Origin: Oceanobacillus sp. J11TS1
GTDB lineage: Bacteria; Bacillota; Bacilli; Bacillales; Amphibacillaceae
Direction of reading: 5' to 3'
Length of the DNA: 44,645 nt
NCBI RefSeq assembly: GCF_018333215.1
Contig: NZ_BORO01000028.1
Coordinates: 1-44,645 of the forward strand
How positions within the stretch are numbered: the first letter of the stretch is position 1; every line of letters begins with the position of its first letter. Below are positions 9,627-18,375 of this stretch, in pieces. A program made the translations under genes and the position numbers. The notes below the pieces were generated by a model. That model was not told where the DNA came from. It made no database searches and saw only the letters and a program-made list of their open reading frames with translations.

Positions 9627-11054
9627 TTATTTAGGTAAACCTACGATTGTTTTTGGTTCTAAGAATTCTTCAATTCCATAATCTCCCCATTCACGTCCGA
9701 TTCCAGATTGTTTGAAACCACCGAATGGAGCGGTGAAGTCAGATTTCTCGTTGTTGACGACGATTCTGCCTGAGCGAAGGCTTTTTGCCACGTGGGTTAC
9801 GGTGTCCGGGTTATTGCCGACAACGTAGCCTGCTAGACCATAAATGGTGCCATTGGCAATATCAATTGCTTCATCTAAATCTTTATACGTGATAACAGAG
9901 AGTACCGGTCCGAAAATTTCTTCTTGGGCAATCGTATCGTCGGCTTTTACATCGGTAAATACAGTTAGCTTAGAATAATATCCTGTTTCCAAGCCTTCAG
10001 GTTTTCCAGTTCCGCCGGTGACAAGGGTTGCTCCACTGTCGATGCCTTTTTGAATATAATCCTGAACCGTTTTCCATTGTTCCTCAGATACTTGCGGTCC
10101 AGTGAAAGTAGACTCATCTTTTGGATCACCGACAGGGTATTCGGAAATATGACTTTTAATCGCTTCAATAAAATCGTCATGCATGGATTTTGGAACGAGT
10201 GCGCGTGTTCCAGCAGTACATACTTGACCTGTGTTTCCCGCGATATGGGAAATAGCTGTTTTTGCAGCATAATCCACATCTGCATCATCCAATACAACAA
10301 TAGGAGACTTGCCGCCGAGTTCTAAGGAAACCTTCTTAATATCTTGGGCGGCGTTTTCCATAATCTTCGTCCCGACACCGCCGGAACCTGTAAAGGAAAC
10401 AAAATCGATATCCGGGTGGGAACTGATGCCGTCACCGATGGTAGAACCTGTTCCGTTTACCAGGTTGAATACTCCTTTAGGTACACCGGCAGCTTCGAAC
10501 ACTTCAGTTAGCAAAATGGCTGCAAAAGGTGTTTCTGTAGATGGTTTTAATACAACGGTACTGCCTGCTGCAAACGCACTGGCCAACTTTGTGGAAGTCT
10601 GGTTTGTTGGGAAATTCCATGGTGTGATTAAGCCGGCAACGCCAATAGCATCTTTTTGAATAAAGGAATTTTCACGTTCCTCGATAAAGGCAAAATCACG
10701 TACCAGCTTTGCGGCTGTGCGGAAATGGTTTAATCCCATTGGGTATTGGACTTCTTTGGTAAAAGTTACTGGAGAACCTAGCTCTGCCATAATAACTTCA
10801 ATAAACTTATCTTTTCGTTTTTCATATTCATCTGCAATGCGGTCTAATAATGCAGCGCGTTCTTCTTTTGTTGTTTGTGAAAAATCTGGAAAAGCATCTC
10901 GTGCAGCTTGAACTGCTTTATCAAGATCTTCTTTTGTACCAGAGCTGATCTCACCAATTTTTTCTTCCGTTGCAGGGTTGATAACATCAATTGTTTCGTC
11001 TCCAGTGGAATCGACCCACTGACCATTAATATAATGTTGTGTGTATTGATACAT
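9627..11054 (-). CDS. NAD(P)-dependent aldehyde dehydrogenase
   Basis: A 475-residue ALDH superfamily enzyme of normal length that oxidises an aldehyde to the acid. It has the N-terminal YINGQWVDSTGDETIDVINP, the cofactor region TPWNFPTNQ and FTGSGGVGTKI, the general-base region ELGGKSP, the catalytic cysteine in NTGQVCTAGTR, and EEIFGPVLSV near the C-terminus. The substrate is not predictable; the closest well-known Bacillus types are the DhaS/YfmT-like broad-range enzymes. It starts at an ATG behind GGGGTGG. It is a single gene with its own terminator, lying between fabI and the zinc lipoprotein gene. Confidence 0.92.
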   Translation of the reverse strand: MYQYTQHYINGQWVDSTGDETIDVINPATEEKIGEISSGTKEDLDKAVQAARDAFPDFSQTTKEERAALLDRIADEYEKRKDKFIEVIMAELGSPVTFTKEVQYPMGLNHFRTAAKLVRDFAFIEERENSFIQKDAIGVAGLITPWNFPTNQTSTKLASAFAAGSTVVLKPSTETPFAAILLTEVFEAAGVPKGVFNLVNGTGSTIGDGISSHPDIDFVSFTGSGGVGTKIMENAAQDIKKVSLELGGKSPIVVLDDADVDYAAKTAISHIAGNTGQVCTAGTRALVPKSMHDDFIEAIKSHISEYPVGDPKDESTFTGPQVSEEQWKTVQDYIQKGIDSGATLVTGGTGKPEGLETGYYSKLTVFTDVKADDTIAQEEIFGPVLSVITYKDLDEAIDIANGTIYGLAGYVVGNNPDTVTHVAKSLRSGRIVVNNEKSDFTAPFGGFKQSGIGREWGDYGIEEFLEPKTIVGLPK

Positions 11055-11146
11055 TCATTCCACCCCTTTATATATTTTATACAATACACTTTCCCGCTCT
11101 GAAATAGCTTTAAACATAGAGGGAAACCTGCTTTTATCTAATAAAA

Positions 11147-11188
11147 TAAAAAAAGCTGCCTCATTTTATATAAAATGAGACAACTTTT
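11147..11188 (-). terminator. terminator of fabI
   Basis: Minus-strand stem AAAAGTTGTCTCATTTTA / TAAAATGAGGCAGCTTTTT with a following T run, just after the fabI stop. Confidence 0.85.
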
Positions 11189-11204
11189 CATTTCTTTAAA
11201 TCAA

Positions 11205-11981
11205 TTAGCCACCGATAATATTGAATCCTGCATCTACATGCAATATTTCTCCAGTAATTCCACGTGCCATTTCACTGATTAAGAATAGCGTCGCATCGCC
11301 AACTTCATCTTGATCAATGTTGCGGCGTAGCGGGGCTTTCTCCTCAACTACTTGTGATTTTTCGTTGAAGTTTGCTACTCCTTTTGCAGAGAGTGTGCGG
11401 ATTGGACCAGCGGAAACAGCATTGACACGGATGCCATCTTTACCTACATCCTCAGCTAAGTAGCGGACACTTGCTTCTAGAGATGCTTTGGCCACGCCCA
11501 TCACATTATAGCCAGGAACAACCTGTTCTGCTCCAATGTAAGTTTGTGTAACAATTGAACCGCCTTCTGTCATAAGTTCTTTCGCAGCATTTGTCACTGT
11601 TACTAAGGAATAGGCGCTGATTTCTTGGGCAAGCAGGAATCCATCGCGTGAAGTGGTGACAAATTCACCTTGCAGGTCTTCTCGTTTTGCAAAGGCAACA
11701 GAGTGAACTAAGCCGTGAATCACACCGACTTTTTCTTTTATTTCTTTAAAAGCTTCCTGAACACTTTCATCCGATGCAACATCACAAGAGACAATTGCTT
11801 TTGGTTCAATTTCATGCTTCTCTAAGAGTTTTACTAATTTTTTGTAGGATCTTTCCTGTCTGTTCGTAAAAATAAGGCTAGCCCCAGCGTTATGTAGAGA
11901 CTTTGTGATGCCCCAAGCAATACTTCTTTCGTTAGCGACACCCATTACAACGATATTTTTGCCTTCTAATAGTTTTGTCAT
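11205..11981 (-). CDS. fabI: enoyl-[acyl-carrier-protein] reductase (NADH), FabI
   Basis: A 258-residue short-chain dehydrogenase-type reductase that performs the last step of each fatty-acid elongation cycle. The cofactor motif is GVANERSIAWGI. The catalytic Tyr and Lys are in YNVMGVAKASLEASVRYLA (the FabI spacing Tyr-X6-Lys), and RVNAVSAGPIRTLSAKG follows. It starts at an ATG behind GGAGGA. Upstream is a promoter overlapped by a FapR-like operator, so malonyl-CoA-responsive control is expected. The gene is monocistronic, with its own terminator. Confidence 0.97.
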   Translation of the reverse strand: MTKLLEGKNIVVMGVANERSIAWGITKSLHNAGASLIFTNRQERSYKKLVKLLEKHEIEPKAIVSCDVASDESVQEAFKEIKEKVGVIHGLVHSVAFAKREDLQGEFVTTSRDGFLLAQEISAYSLVTVTNAAKELMTEGGSIVTQTYIGAEQVVPGYNVMGVAKASLEASVRYLAEDVGKDGIRVNAVSAGPIRTLSAKGVANFNEKSQVVEEKAPLRRNIDQDEVGDATLFLISEMARGITGEILHVDAGFNIIGG

Positions 11982-12013
11982 ACTTATCCTCCATTCAATA
12001 TTAACTTAGCATC

Positions 12014-12041
12014 ATTATAACTGATTAGTACCAGGTGATAA
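12014..12041 (-). promoter_or_regulatory. fabI promoter with FapR-like operator
   Basis: A minus-strand TATAAT (12019-12014) is the probable -10 element. The overlapping TTAGTACCAGGTGATAA (12025-12041, plus strand) is close to the FapR consensus (TTAGTACCTnnTnnTAA). FapR represses fatty-acid synthesis genes in Bacillaceae. The rest of 12042-12350 holds no gene that I can support. Confidence 0.75.
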
Positions 12042-12367
12042 AGCCATAATCCGTTTTTCTATTATATATAAGGTAGGGACGCTGGTCGTTGGTTCAAGTT
12101 TATGTACAAAATGGAACGTACTGTTTTGGTTCTGCTGAAAGCAAAGGAAAGATAAAGTTGTTTCAAAAGGAGTAATTAGGCGTATCGTGTATAAATTCGT
12201 ATGGGCATCAAAACAGCGTGAAGACAAGAAATGACAGCTGTTAAGCATGCTTTTAAAAAATAAAATAAAATTTTTTTCATTTTCCTCTTTACAAAAGACA
12301 AGTTCCTCGATATAATAAAATTCGTCAGTTTGCGAGGGACGTTTTAAAAACTTCCTTTACGCAGCAT

Positions 12368-12442
12368 GGCCCGTTGGTCAAGCGGTTAAGACACCGCCCT
12401 TTCACGGCGGTAACACGGGTTCGAATCCCGTACGGGTCACCA
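12368..12442 (+). tRNA. tRNA-Glu (TTC)
   Basis: Acceptor arms GGCCCGT and ACGGGTC, anticodon TTC in CCTTTCACG, and encoded CCA. It is the first of a six-tRNA cluster. Confidence 0.95.
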
Positions 12443-12445
12443 AAT

Positions 12446-12521
12446 GGAGGATTAGCTCAGCTGGGAGAGCACCTGCCTTACAAGCAGGGGGTCGCAGGTT
12501 CGAGCCCTGCATCCTCCACCA
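12446..12521 (+). tRNA. tRNA-Val (TAC)
   Basis: Acceptor arms GGAGGAT and ATCCTCC, anticodon loop CTTACAA giving TAC, and encoded CCA. Confidence 0.95.
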
Positions 12522-12525
12522 TTAT

Positions 12526-12601
<76 letters not shown>

Positions 12602-12642
12602 TCTCTTATGTATATTATGAAACGTATGGTTAACAATATTAT

Positions 12643-12727
12643 GGAGGGGTAGCGAAGTGGCTAAACGCGGCGGACTGTAAATCCGCTCCCTCAGGGTTCG
12701 GCAGTTCGAATCTGCCCCCCTCCACCA
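12643..12727 (+). tRNA. tRNA-Tyr (GTA)
   Basis: Class II tRNA with a long variable arm, acceptor arms GGAGGGG and CCCCTCC, anticodon GTA in GACTGTAAATC, and encoded CCA. Confidence 0.95.
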
Positions 12728-12737
12728 TGTTTTTTGT

Positions 12738-12812
12738 TGGGCCATAGCCAAGCGGTAAGGCATCGGGTTTTGATCCCGTGTACCCCAGGTTCGAATCCTG
12801 GTGGCCCAGCCA
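12738..12812 (+). tRNA. tRNA-Gln (TTG)
   Basis: Acceptor arms TGGGCCA and TGGCCCA, anticodon TTG in GGTTTTGATCC, and encoded CCA. Confidence 0.95.
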
Positions 12813-12851
12813 TTTTTTTATGTCTTTTTTAAGAGATGATATAAATAACAC

Positions 12852-12924
12852 GAGCCATTAGCTCAGTCGGTAGAGCATCTGACTTTTAATCAGAGGGTCG
12901 AAGGTTCGAATCCTTCATGGCTCA
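12852..12924 (+). tRNA. tRNA-Lys (TTT)
   Basis: Acceptor arms GAGCCAT and ATGGCTC, and anticodon TTT in GACTTTTAATC. Unlike the five tRNAs before it, the CCA is not encoded. Confidence 0.95.
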
Positions 12925-12956
12925 TTACAAGTTTGACAAGTACAAAACAACCAAAA

Positions 12957-12988
12957 GAAAACGGGATAATTTTATCTCGTTTTTTTCT
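12957..12988 (+). terminator. terminator of the tRNA cluster
   Basis: AACGGGATA pairs with TATCTCGTT (one G-T pair), followed by a run of T. Confidence 0.8.
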
Positions 12989-13014
12989 TTGTACTTTAAG
13001 AAAGCGGAAAAAAA

Positions 13015-13135
13015 GGGAGAGATAAATTACAAAAGCAGCGGTTTAATAATAAGCTAGGTAACCGCAAAATCTCTCCGATGGGATGAGTAATCGCGGTCTC
13101 AGTCTCAGTCCCGAGCTTCAATGAGAGTGAGGCGC
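13015..13135 (+). ncRNA. structured RNA candidate between tRNA cluster and mvaA
   Basis: The 400-base gap before mvaA holds ordered inverted repeats. GGAGAGAT (13016-13023) pairs with ATCTCTCC (13069-13076), enclosing GCGGTT (13038-13043) with AACCGC (13060-13065). A second hairpin joins CTCAGTCTCA (13098-13107) and TGAGAGTGAG (13122-13131) with one mismatch. This could be a small RNA or a leader. A few bases (GATGGGATGAGTAA, then GGTGGCCAAG near 13150) faintly recall T-box leaders, but no antiterminator/terminator pair is visible. I cannot name a family. Confidence 0.3.
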
Positions 13136-13328
13136 CTTAAAAGAATTGGTGGCCAAGCTCTCTTTAGGAGATAAAAAGTAAACAGACCTACAGCCTACAG
13201 ATATCTTCACGGCAGCAAACAAACACACTTGTCTAAAAATGCTTTTCTTTATAGGATCAAGTGAAATCTCCACGCGCCAATATGAAACACCGGACATAAT
13301 TCATGTAGCGAAATAAGTATCTTCTAAA

Positions 13329-13357
13329 TGAAAAAACGATAGAATTCGTGTTATAAT
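13329..13357 (+). promoter_or_regulatory. mvaA operon promoter candidate
   Basis: TATAAT (13352-13357) with the weak -35 TGAAAA (13329-13334) at 17-base spacing, 86 bases before the mvaA ATG. Confidence 0.45.
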
Positions 13358-13442
13358 CAAAATAGTTTATTTTAGTACTTAGTAATAAAAAGTGAAATAT
13401 ATAAAACATGAGATACTTTTTAATAAAAAGGATGAGCTAGGC

Positions 13443-14732
13443 ATGACCTCTTCAAGAATACCTGGGTTCTATAATATGACAGTAGAAGAAAGACGAGCGT
13501 TATTACGTAAATGCTTTTCTTTGACTAATACAGAAACGCAACATTTGTCAAACGCAGACGCACTGACCATTGGAAAAGCAGATAATATGATTGAAAATGT
13601 TATTGGCACCTATCAATTACCATTTGGATTAGGGTTAAATTTTTTGATAAACGGGAAAGAATATGTAGTACCAATGGTTATTGAGGAGGCTTCTGTGGTC
13701 GCCTCTGCCAGTCATATTGCAAAAATAGTCAGGGAAGCTGGCGGATTTCAAACAGAATCAAAAGAGAGACTTATGATTGGGCAGATTCAAGTCGTTGGAT
13801 GCCCTGATTTTCAAGAAGCGAAGCAAAAAATTCTTAATCAAAAAAATATATTAATGAAAGCTGCTGATGATGCCTATCCAAGTATTGTTCGTCGTGGCGG
13901 CGGAGTAAGAGATTTAGATGTTCGAATCCTGAATGAAGATGATTCATCATCCTATGGGAAAATGCTGGTTATGCATATCTATGTAGATACGTGTGATGCC
14001 ATGGGGGCGAATATGATTAATACGATGGCAGAATCCATTGCTCCGATTGTAGAAGAGTTAACGGAGGGAAAGGTTTATCTTCGGATTTTGTCGAACTATG
14101 CAGATCGAAGCCTTGTTAAAGCGAAATGCGTTATTCCTCCGCATTTATTACAAACAGGTACGTTCACTGGAGATGAGGTAAGGGATGGTGTCGTTCATGC
14201 TTATGAATTTGCTGCTTCTGACCCATATCGAGCTGTCACGCATAATAAAGGGATTATGAACGGTATTGATCCTGTTGTCATAGCAACAGGAAATGATTGG
14301 CGTGCCGTAGAGGCTGGAGCGCATGCTTATGCTGCAAGAGACGGTCATTATGGATCGATGACAACTTGGTCAAAGGATGAAGAGGGCAATCTCGTTGGTG
14401 AAATCGAATTGCCAATGTCTGTAGGGACAGTTGGAGGAGCGACACGTGTCCATCCATTAGCTGAGTTTTCTTTATCTGTAATGAATATTGAATCAGCAGA
14501 AGAACTTGCACAGGTGATTGTGGCAGTTGGCCTTGCTCAAAATCTTGGGGCGCTCAAAGCGTTGGCAACAGATGGAATTCAAAAAGGGCACATGGCACTT
14601 CATTCACGTTCTGTTGCTATAGCTGGTGGAGCAACTGGGGAGATGATTGACGTGGTAGCAAAAAAATTAGTAGAGCAACAAGAAATCCGTGTGGGAAAAG
14701 CTAAAGAATTGGTGGAACAGTATAAACAATGA
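13443..14732 (+). CDS. mvaA: hydroxymethylglutaryl-CoA reductase, class II
   Basis: A 429-residue class II HMG-CoA reductase that makes mevalonate from HMG-CoA. The catalytic glutamate region is ENVIGTYQLPFGLGLN. The catalytic lysine and aspartate lie in THNKGIMNGIDPVVIATGND, and the C-terminal histidine in GHMALHSRSVA. I start at the ATG at 13443, behind AAAAAGGATGAG, and not at the upstream in-frame ATG at 13392. The gene opens a four-gene mevalonate operon; its stop overlaps the next start (ATGA). HMG-CoA synthase and isopentenyl-diphosphate isomerase are not in the window and must lie elsewhere. Confidence 0.95.
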   Translation: MTSSRIPGFYNMTVEERRALLRKCFSLTNTETQHLSNADALTIGKADNMIENVIGTYQLPFGLGLNFLINGKEYVVPMVIEEASVVASASHIAKIVREAGGFQTESKERLMIGQIQVVGCPDFQEAKQKILNQKNILMKAADDAYPSIVRRGGGVRDLDVRILNEDDSSSYGKMLVMHIYVDTCDAMGANMINTMAESIAPIVEELTEGKVYLRILSNYADRSLVKAKCVIPPHLLQTGTFTGDEVRDGVVHAYEFAASDPYRAVTHNKGIMNGIDPVVIATGNDWRAVEAGAHAYAARDGHYGSMTTWSKDEEGNLVGEIELPMSVGTVGGATRVHPLAEFSLSVMNIESAEELAQVIVAVGLAQNLGALKALATDGIQKGHMALHSRSVAIAGGATGEMIDVVAKKLVEQQEIRVGKAKELVEQYKQ

Positions 14733-15685
14733 GTGCAGAAAAAGTAACAGCGTCGGAAAAAACAGCTATTGGTATAGCTCATAGTAAAGTGATCTTAATT
14801 GGAGAGCATGCGGTTGTACACGGACAGCCCGCAATAGCTATTCCATTTCCTTTAATCGGTGTAGAGACAGTGATTGAGCATGTTCCTGGAACGGTGAAAA
14901 TGGACAGTGCTTTTTATCATGGTCCGCTGCATCATGCGCCGGAAGAGCTGGAAGGAATCGCTAATTGTATTTATGATTCATGTAAATACCTTGGCATCCC
15001 TTATAAAGACTTGTTAATACGAATCAGTTCTTCTATTCCGGCTGGAAAAGGGCTGGGATCAAGTGCATCAGTGGCGATTTCTGTTATTCGCTCCCTGTTT
15101 AACTATTGTGGCAGGGAATGTTCTGTAGAAGAATTGTTGAAATTAGCGAATGTTGCAGAAACCTATGCGCATGGTGCACCTAGTGGAATTGATACACTGA
15201 GTATAACTTCGGACAAACCAGTCTGGTACGAGAAAGAAAAACCGGCAGAGTATATCGAATTGGGGGAAGATCTCCATTTTATTGTGGCGGACTCTGGCAG
15301 AATTGGCGACACGCGCACATCTGTTGAATCTGTAGCAAGGCTGTTAAAATCGGCACCACAACGTATTCATTCAAAAATAGAGAGAATTGGCGAGTTAACC
15401 CATAATGCGAAAGATGCTTTAGAAAAAGCAAGCAAACAAATTTTAGGCCAGCTATTAAATGAAGCACAAAGAGAGTTAGAAGTATTAGGTGTTAGTGACG
15501 CGGGATTAAATAAATTAATACGTTTTGCTCGTGATGAAGGTGCTTTAGGAGCGAAACTTACAGGCGGAGGAAATGGCGGCTGCATTATTGCGCTTGCTCA
15601 AAATGAAATGCATTCGAAGCAGTTAGCTGAAAAGTTACGCCGATTCGGGGCTGCTGCAGTGTGGCCATTTGTTTTAAAGAAATAA
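14729..15685 (+). CDS. mvk: mevalonate kinase
   Basis: A 318-residue GHMP kinase that phosphorylates mevalonate at C5. Its motifs are SKVILIGEHAVVHGQPAIAI at the N-terminus, the phosphate loop IPAGKGLGSSASVAISVIRS, GAPSGIDT, and the C-terminal LTGGGNGGC. The ATG overlaps the mvaA stop as ATGA, so translation is probably coupled. Length and motif order are standard for bacterial mevalonate kinase. Confidence 0.95.
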   Translation: MSAEKVTASEKTAIGIAHSKVILIGEHAVVHGQPAIAIPFPLIGVETVIEHVPGTVKMDSAFYHGPLHHAPEELEGIANCIYDSCKYLGIPYKDLLIRISSSIPAGKGLGSSASVAISVIRSLFNYCGRECSVEELLKLANVAETYAHGAPSGIDTLSITSDKPVWYEKEKPAEYIELGEDLHFIVADSGRIGDTRTSVESVARLLKSAPQRIHSKIERIGELTHNAKDALEKASKQILGQLLNEAQRELEVLGVSDAGLNKLIRFARDEGALGAKLTGGGNGGCIIALAQNEMHSKQLAEKLRRFGAAAVWPFVLKK

Positions 15686-15722
15686 ATGTTTAGATAGGGA
15701 TTGTAGAAAAGGAGAATCAACG

Positions 15723-16697
15723 ATGAAGGCAACAGCAAGAGCGCATACGAATATCGCTTTAATTAAGTACTGGGGGAAAAGGAATGAATCATTAATCCTT
15801 CCCACGAATAGTAATCTTTCCGTAACTTTAGACGGTTTTTCTACAGAGACAACGGTGGACTTTCAAGAAGATTTAAAAGCAGATACATTCTTCTTGAACA
15901 AGCAGGTTATAGAAGGAGATGCTTTGAGAAAGGTAGCGGTATTTTTAGATAAAGTGCGGGCTCTTTCTGGTAAAAAAATCTATGCGCAAGTTGATTCTCT
16001 GAACCATGTTCCTACTGCGGCCGGATTCGCTTCTTCCGCATCCGGTCTTGCGGCTTTGGCTGCTGCAAGTACAAAAGCAATAGGCCTTTCCTTAGATAAC
16101 ACGGAATTATCGCGATTAGCCCGCCAAGGCTCTGGTTCTGCCTGTCGCTCCATCTATGGCGGTTTTGTTGAATGGCAAATGGGAGAGCGTGAAGATGGTC
16201 TAGATTCTTATGCAGTGCAAGTGGCTGACGAGTCGCATTGGGATATTCGAATCGCAGCTGTTGTGTTGTCAAAAACAATGAAAAAGATCTCAAGCAGAGA
16301 AGGAATGCGTCGTACGGTAGAAACCTCTCCTTTCTATGCAGGCTGGATAGAGCAAACATCAAAAGATATACAAGAAATAAAACAGGCGATTGCTGATAAA
16401 GACTTTGAGAAGACAGGAAGCATTGCGGAAGCAAACTGTCTGCGAATGCATGCGACCACATTGGGAGCGAATCCGCCATTTACCTACTGGCAGGATACAA
16501 CCATGCGCGTGATGCAGACCGTGCAGGATTTAAGGGAACAAGGAATTCCGGCCTACTTTACTATCGATGCAGGTCCCAATGTGAAAGTGATGTATTTACC
16601 GGAAGATGAGAATAAGGTGAAAAGTCGCCTGCAGGTTATTGAAGGCGTAGAAGATATCATTATTAGTAAGCCAGGAAGCGGAATCAGTTATTTGTAG
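15723..16697 (+). CDS. mvaD: diphosphomevalonate decarboxylase
   Basis: A 324-residue GHMP-fold enzyme that decarboxylates mevalonate diphosphate to isopentenyl diphosphate. Diagnostic blocks are AHTNIALIKYWGKRNESLIL at the N-terminus, PTAAGFASSASGLAALA for the phosphate loop, LARQGSGSACRSIYGGFVEW, and FTIDAGPNVKVMYL with the catalytic aspartate. AAAGGAG stands before the ATG. It is the third gene of the operon, 37 bases after mvk. Confidence 0.96.
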   Translation: MKATARAHTNIALIKYWGKRNESLILPTNSNLSVTLDGFSTETTVDFQEDLKADTFFLNKQVIEGDALRKVAVFLDKVRALSGKKIYAQVDSLNHVPTAAGFASSASGLAALAAASTKAIGLSLDNTELSRLARQGSGSACRSIYGGFVEWQMGEREDGLDSYAVQVADESHWDIRIAAVVLSKTMKKISSREGMRRTVETSPFYAGWIEQTSKDIQEIKQAIADKDFEKTGSIAEANCLRMHATTLGANPPFTYWQDTTMRVMQTVQDLREQGIPAYFTIDAGPNVKVMYLPEDENKVKSRLQVIEGVEDIIISKPGSGISYL

Positions 16698-16709
16698 GAG
16701 GAGAATACG

Positions 16710-17813
16710 GTGGCAAAATCAATCACAGTCAAAGTACCAGGAAAATTAATGATTGCAGGAGAATTTGCCGTATTGGAACCTTATCAGGAATTGGCGGTAA
16801 TGGCTGTTAATCGTTTTGTCTATGCAACGGTATCAGAAACGGACAGTCACCAGCTGACCTTGTCAGATTTCTCGCTTCACTGTATTCCGTGGGCTTGGCA
16901 AGAGACCGATATACATATTGAATCGAATGATCCTCGCTTATCTTTTGTAAAGGATGCGCTTCAGGTTACATATCGTTTTCTGGTTGAACAAGGGGTAACA
17001 GTTCGTCCAATGCATGTATCCACGAAGAGTGAACTAGACGATGCATCTGGGGTGAAATACGGTTTAGGGTCAAGTGCAGCCATTGTTACCTCTATTGTGG
17101 CGGGTGTCCTGCACTTCCAGGATCCAGAGTTAGCAAAAAAAGATACGATTTTTCGTTTAGCGGCCTTATCACACGTTATCACACAAGGGAATGGATCTGG
17201 TGCAGATGTAGCTGCATCCACTTATGGCGGATTAATACAATTTGCTTCCTTTCAAGCAGATTGGTTGCTTCAAGCATATCAAGAAGCAAGTTCTATATCT
17301 GAGATTGTGGAAATGGATTGGAAATATTATCAATCCAAACCAATTGCTTTACCGGATAATGTTTATTTTTGTGTAGGCTGGACAGGGAATGCTGCATCCA
17401 CCAAAGATTTAGTGAATCGCGTTCGTTTACTAAAAACGAACAATGCTAAAAGCTATGATAAATTCTTAAAAGAAAGCAAAAGCGCAGTCACTGCATTTTT
17501 AACAGGAGCGGAAAACGGAAATCTAACCCAATTGTTTCAGGGAATAACTGCAAATCGAAAAGCGCTGGATGAAGTTGGCAAAGCAGCTGATACAAGCATT
17601 GAGACACCAGAACTTGCTTTGTTATGTAACCTTGCAGAAGATTTGGGAGGAGCAGGAAAACCTTCTGGAGCTGGAGGCGGCGATTGTGGAATTGCCTTTA
17701 TGCCTTCAAAAGAAAAAGCAGAAGAACTAGCCGTTGCTTGGGAGAAAGAAGGAATTAAAGCCTTAGGATTAGCCCCGTCTATTGGCGGAGAAATGGTGAT
17801 TGAAGCAAAATAA
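16710..17813 (+). CDS. pmk: phosphomevalonate kinase
   Basis: A 367-residue GHMP kinase that converts phosphomevalonate to diphosphomevalonate. It has the N-terminal KVPGKLMIAGEFAVLEPYQE, the phosphate loop KYGLGSSAAIVTSIVAG, the family block GNGSGADVAASTYGG, and the C-terminal GKPSGAGGGDCGIAF. The start is GTG at 16710 behind AGGAGGAG, twelve bases after the mvaD stop. It is the last gene of the operon, and a terminator follows. The reaction order is mvaA, mvk, pmk, mvaD, although the gene order places mvaD third. Confidence 0.95.
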   Translation: MAKSITVKVPGKLMIAGEFAVLEPYQELAVMAVNRFVYATVSETDSHQLTLSDFSLHCIPWAWQETDIHIESNDPRLSFVKDALQVTYRFLVEQGVTVRPMHVSTKSELDDASGVKYGLGSSAAIVTSIVAGVLHFQDPELAKKDTIFRLAALSHVITQGNGSGADVAASTYGGLIQFASFQADWLLQAYQEASSISEIVEMDWKYYQSKPIALPDNVYFCVGWTGNAASTKDLVNRVRLLKTNNAKSYDKFLKESKSAVTAFLTGAENGNLTQLFQGITANRKALDEVGKAADTSIETPELALLCNLAEDLGGAGKPSGAGGGDCGIAFMPSKEKAEELAVAWEKEGIKALGLAPSIGGEMVIEAK

Positions 17814-17839
17814 GAAAAAACTTCAGGAATACGAATCAG

Positions 17840-17882
17840 GAATCGTTTTACAATCATACATTGTGAATCGGTTCTTTTTCTT
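17840..17882 (+). terminator. terminator of the mevalonate operon
   Basis: GAATCG...ACAAT pairs with ATTGT...CGGTTC across an internal loop, followed by TTTTTCTTT. The internal loop makes the call less certain than for the other terminators. The rest of 17883-18033 holds no gene. Confidence 0.6.
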
Positions 17883-18033
17883 TATATGGGTGCGGTTATT
17901 ATCATTCTTAGTAGGGTTTTAATAACTCTATAAAAAAATAATATTACTCATAATGAGAAAAATAAGATATTATAATTCATAGAGATACTTGGAAAGGAAA
18001 AATATTATCGGTAGAAGCATGTAGTTTAAATGG

Positions 18034-18064
18034 AAATAAAAAAGACATACGAAACATGTCTTTA
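18034..18064 (-). terminator. terminator of the Spo0E-like gene
   Basis: On the minus strand AAAGACAT pairs with ATGTCTTT around a short loop, followed by TTTATTT. Confidence 0.7.
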
Positions 18065-18085
18065 AATTAAGTTCAAGCTATTCTA

Positions 18086-18238
18086 TTAAGAGGATTTCTT
18101 TAAATAGTCATTGATTAGCTCATCTAGTCTTTTGCTTGTAGCTAGAACAACATTCGAATTTAAACCATGTTTTTCAGACAATGCCAACATTTCTTCCCTA
18201 CAACGTTCAATATTAGTGAATAATGTTTTTTTGTCCAC
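18086..18238 (-). CDS. Spo0E-like aspartyl-phosphate phosphatase
   Basis: A 50-residue protein with two predicted helices and the Spo0E-family signature SKRLDELI (SxxxD) near the C-terminus, after GLNSNVVLAT. Spo0E-type proteins remove phosphate from Spo0A~P and delay sporulation. The start is taken as GTG at 18238, at normal distance from GGAGGG; a TTG one codon earlier and a longer frame from 18358 are less likely. The gene is divergent from sigW. A second member is encoded at 40188-40391. Confidence 0.8.
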   Translation of the reverse strand: MDKKTLFTNIERCREEMLALSEKHGLNSNVVLATSKRLDELINDYLKKSS

Positions 18239-18316
18239 CAATGTCCCTCCTTTTTTAGTATACTTGTCGTTAGGTATACCCTGTCGAGAAAAAAAGTAAA
18301 CATTATTTAAAAAAAG

Positions 18317-18343
18317 TGAAACCTTACTAGCGGTTGTTTCGTA
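18317..18343 (+). promoter_or_regulatory. SigW-type autoregulatory promoter
   Basis: TGAAAC (18317-18322) and CGTA (18340-18343) with a 17-base gap closely match the SigW promoter signature (TGAAAC-N16-CGTA). It lies 33 bases upstream of the sigW start, as expected for autoregulation. Confidence 0.8.
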
Positions 18344-18375
18344 TAGAGAGTACCGCATATTGCGGAGGTAATTAG

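Noticed and set aside
12015-12248. 77-codon frame upstream of fabI
   Set aside because: It covers the fabI promoter and FapR-like box and has no ribosome-binding site or recognisable motif.
13081-13165. T-box riboswitch before mvaA
   Set aside because: Faint resemblance only; no T-box sequence, antiterminator or terminator pair, and no amino-acid-related gene follows.
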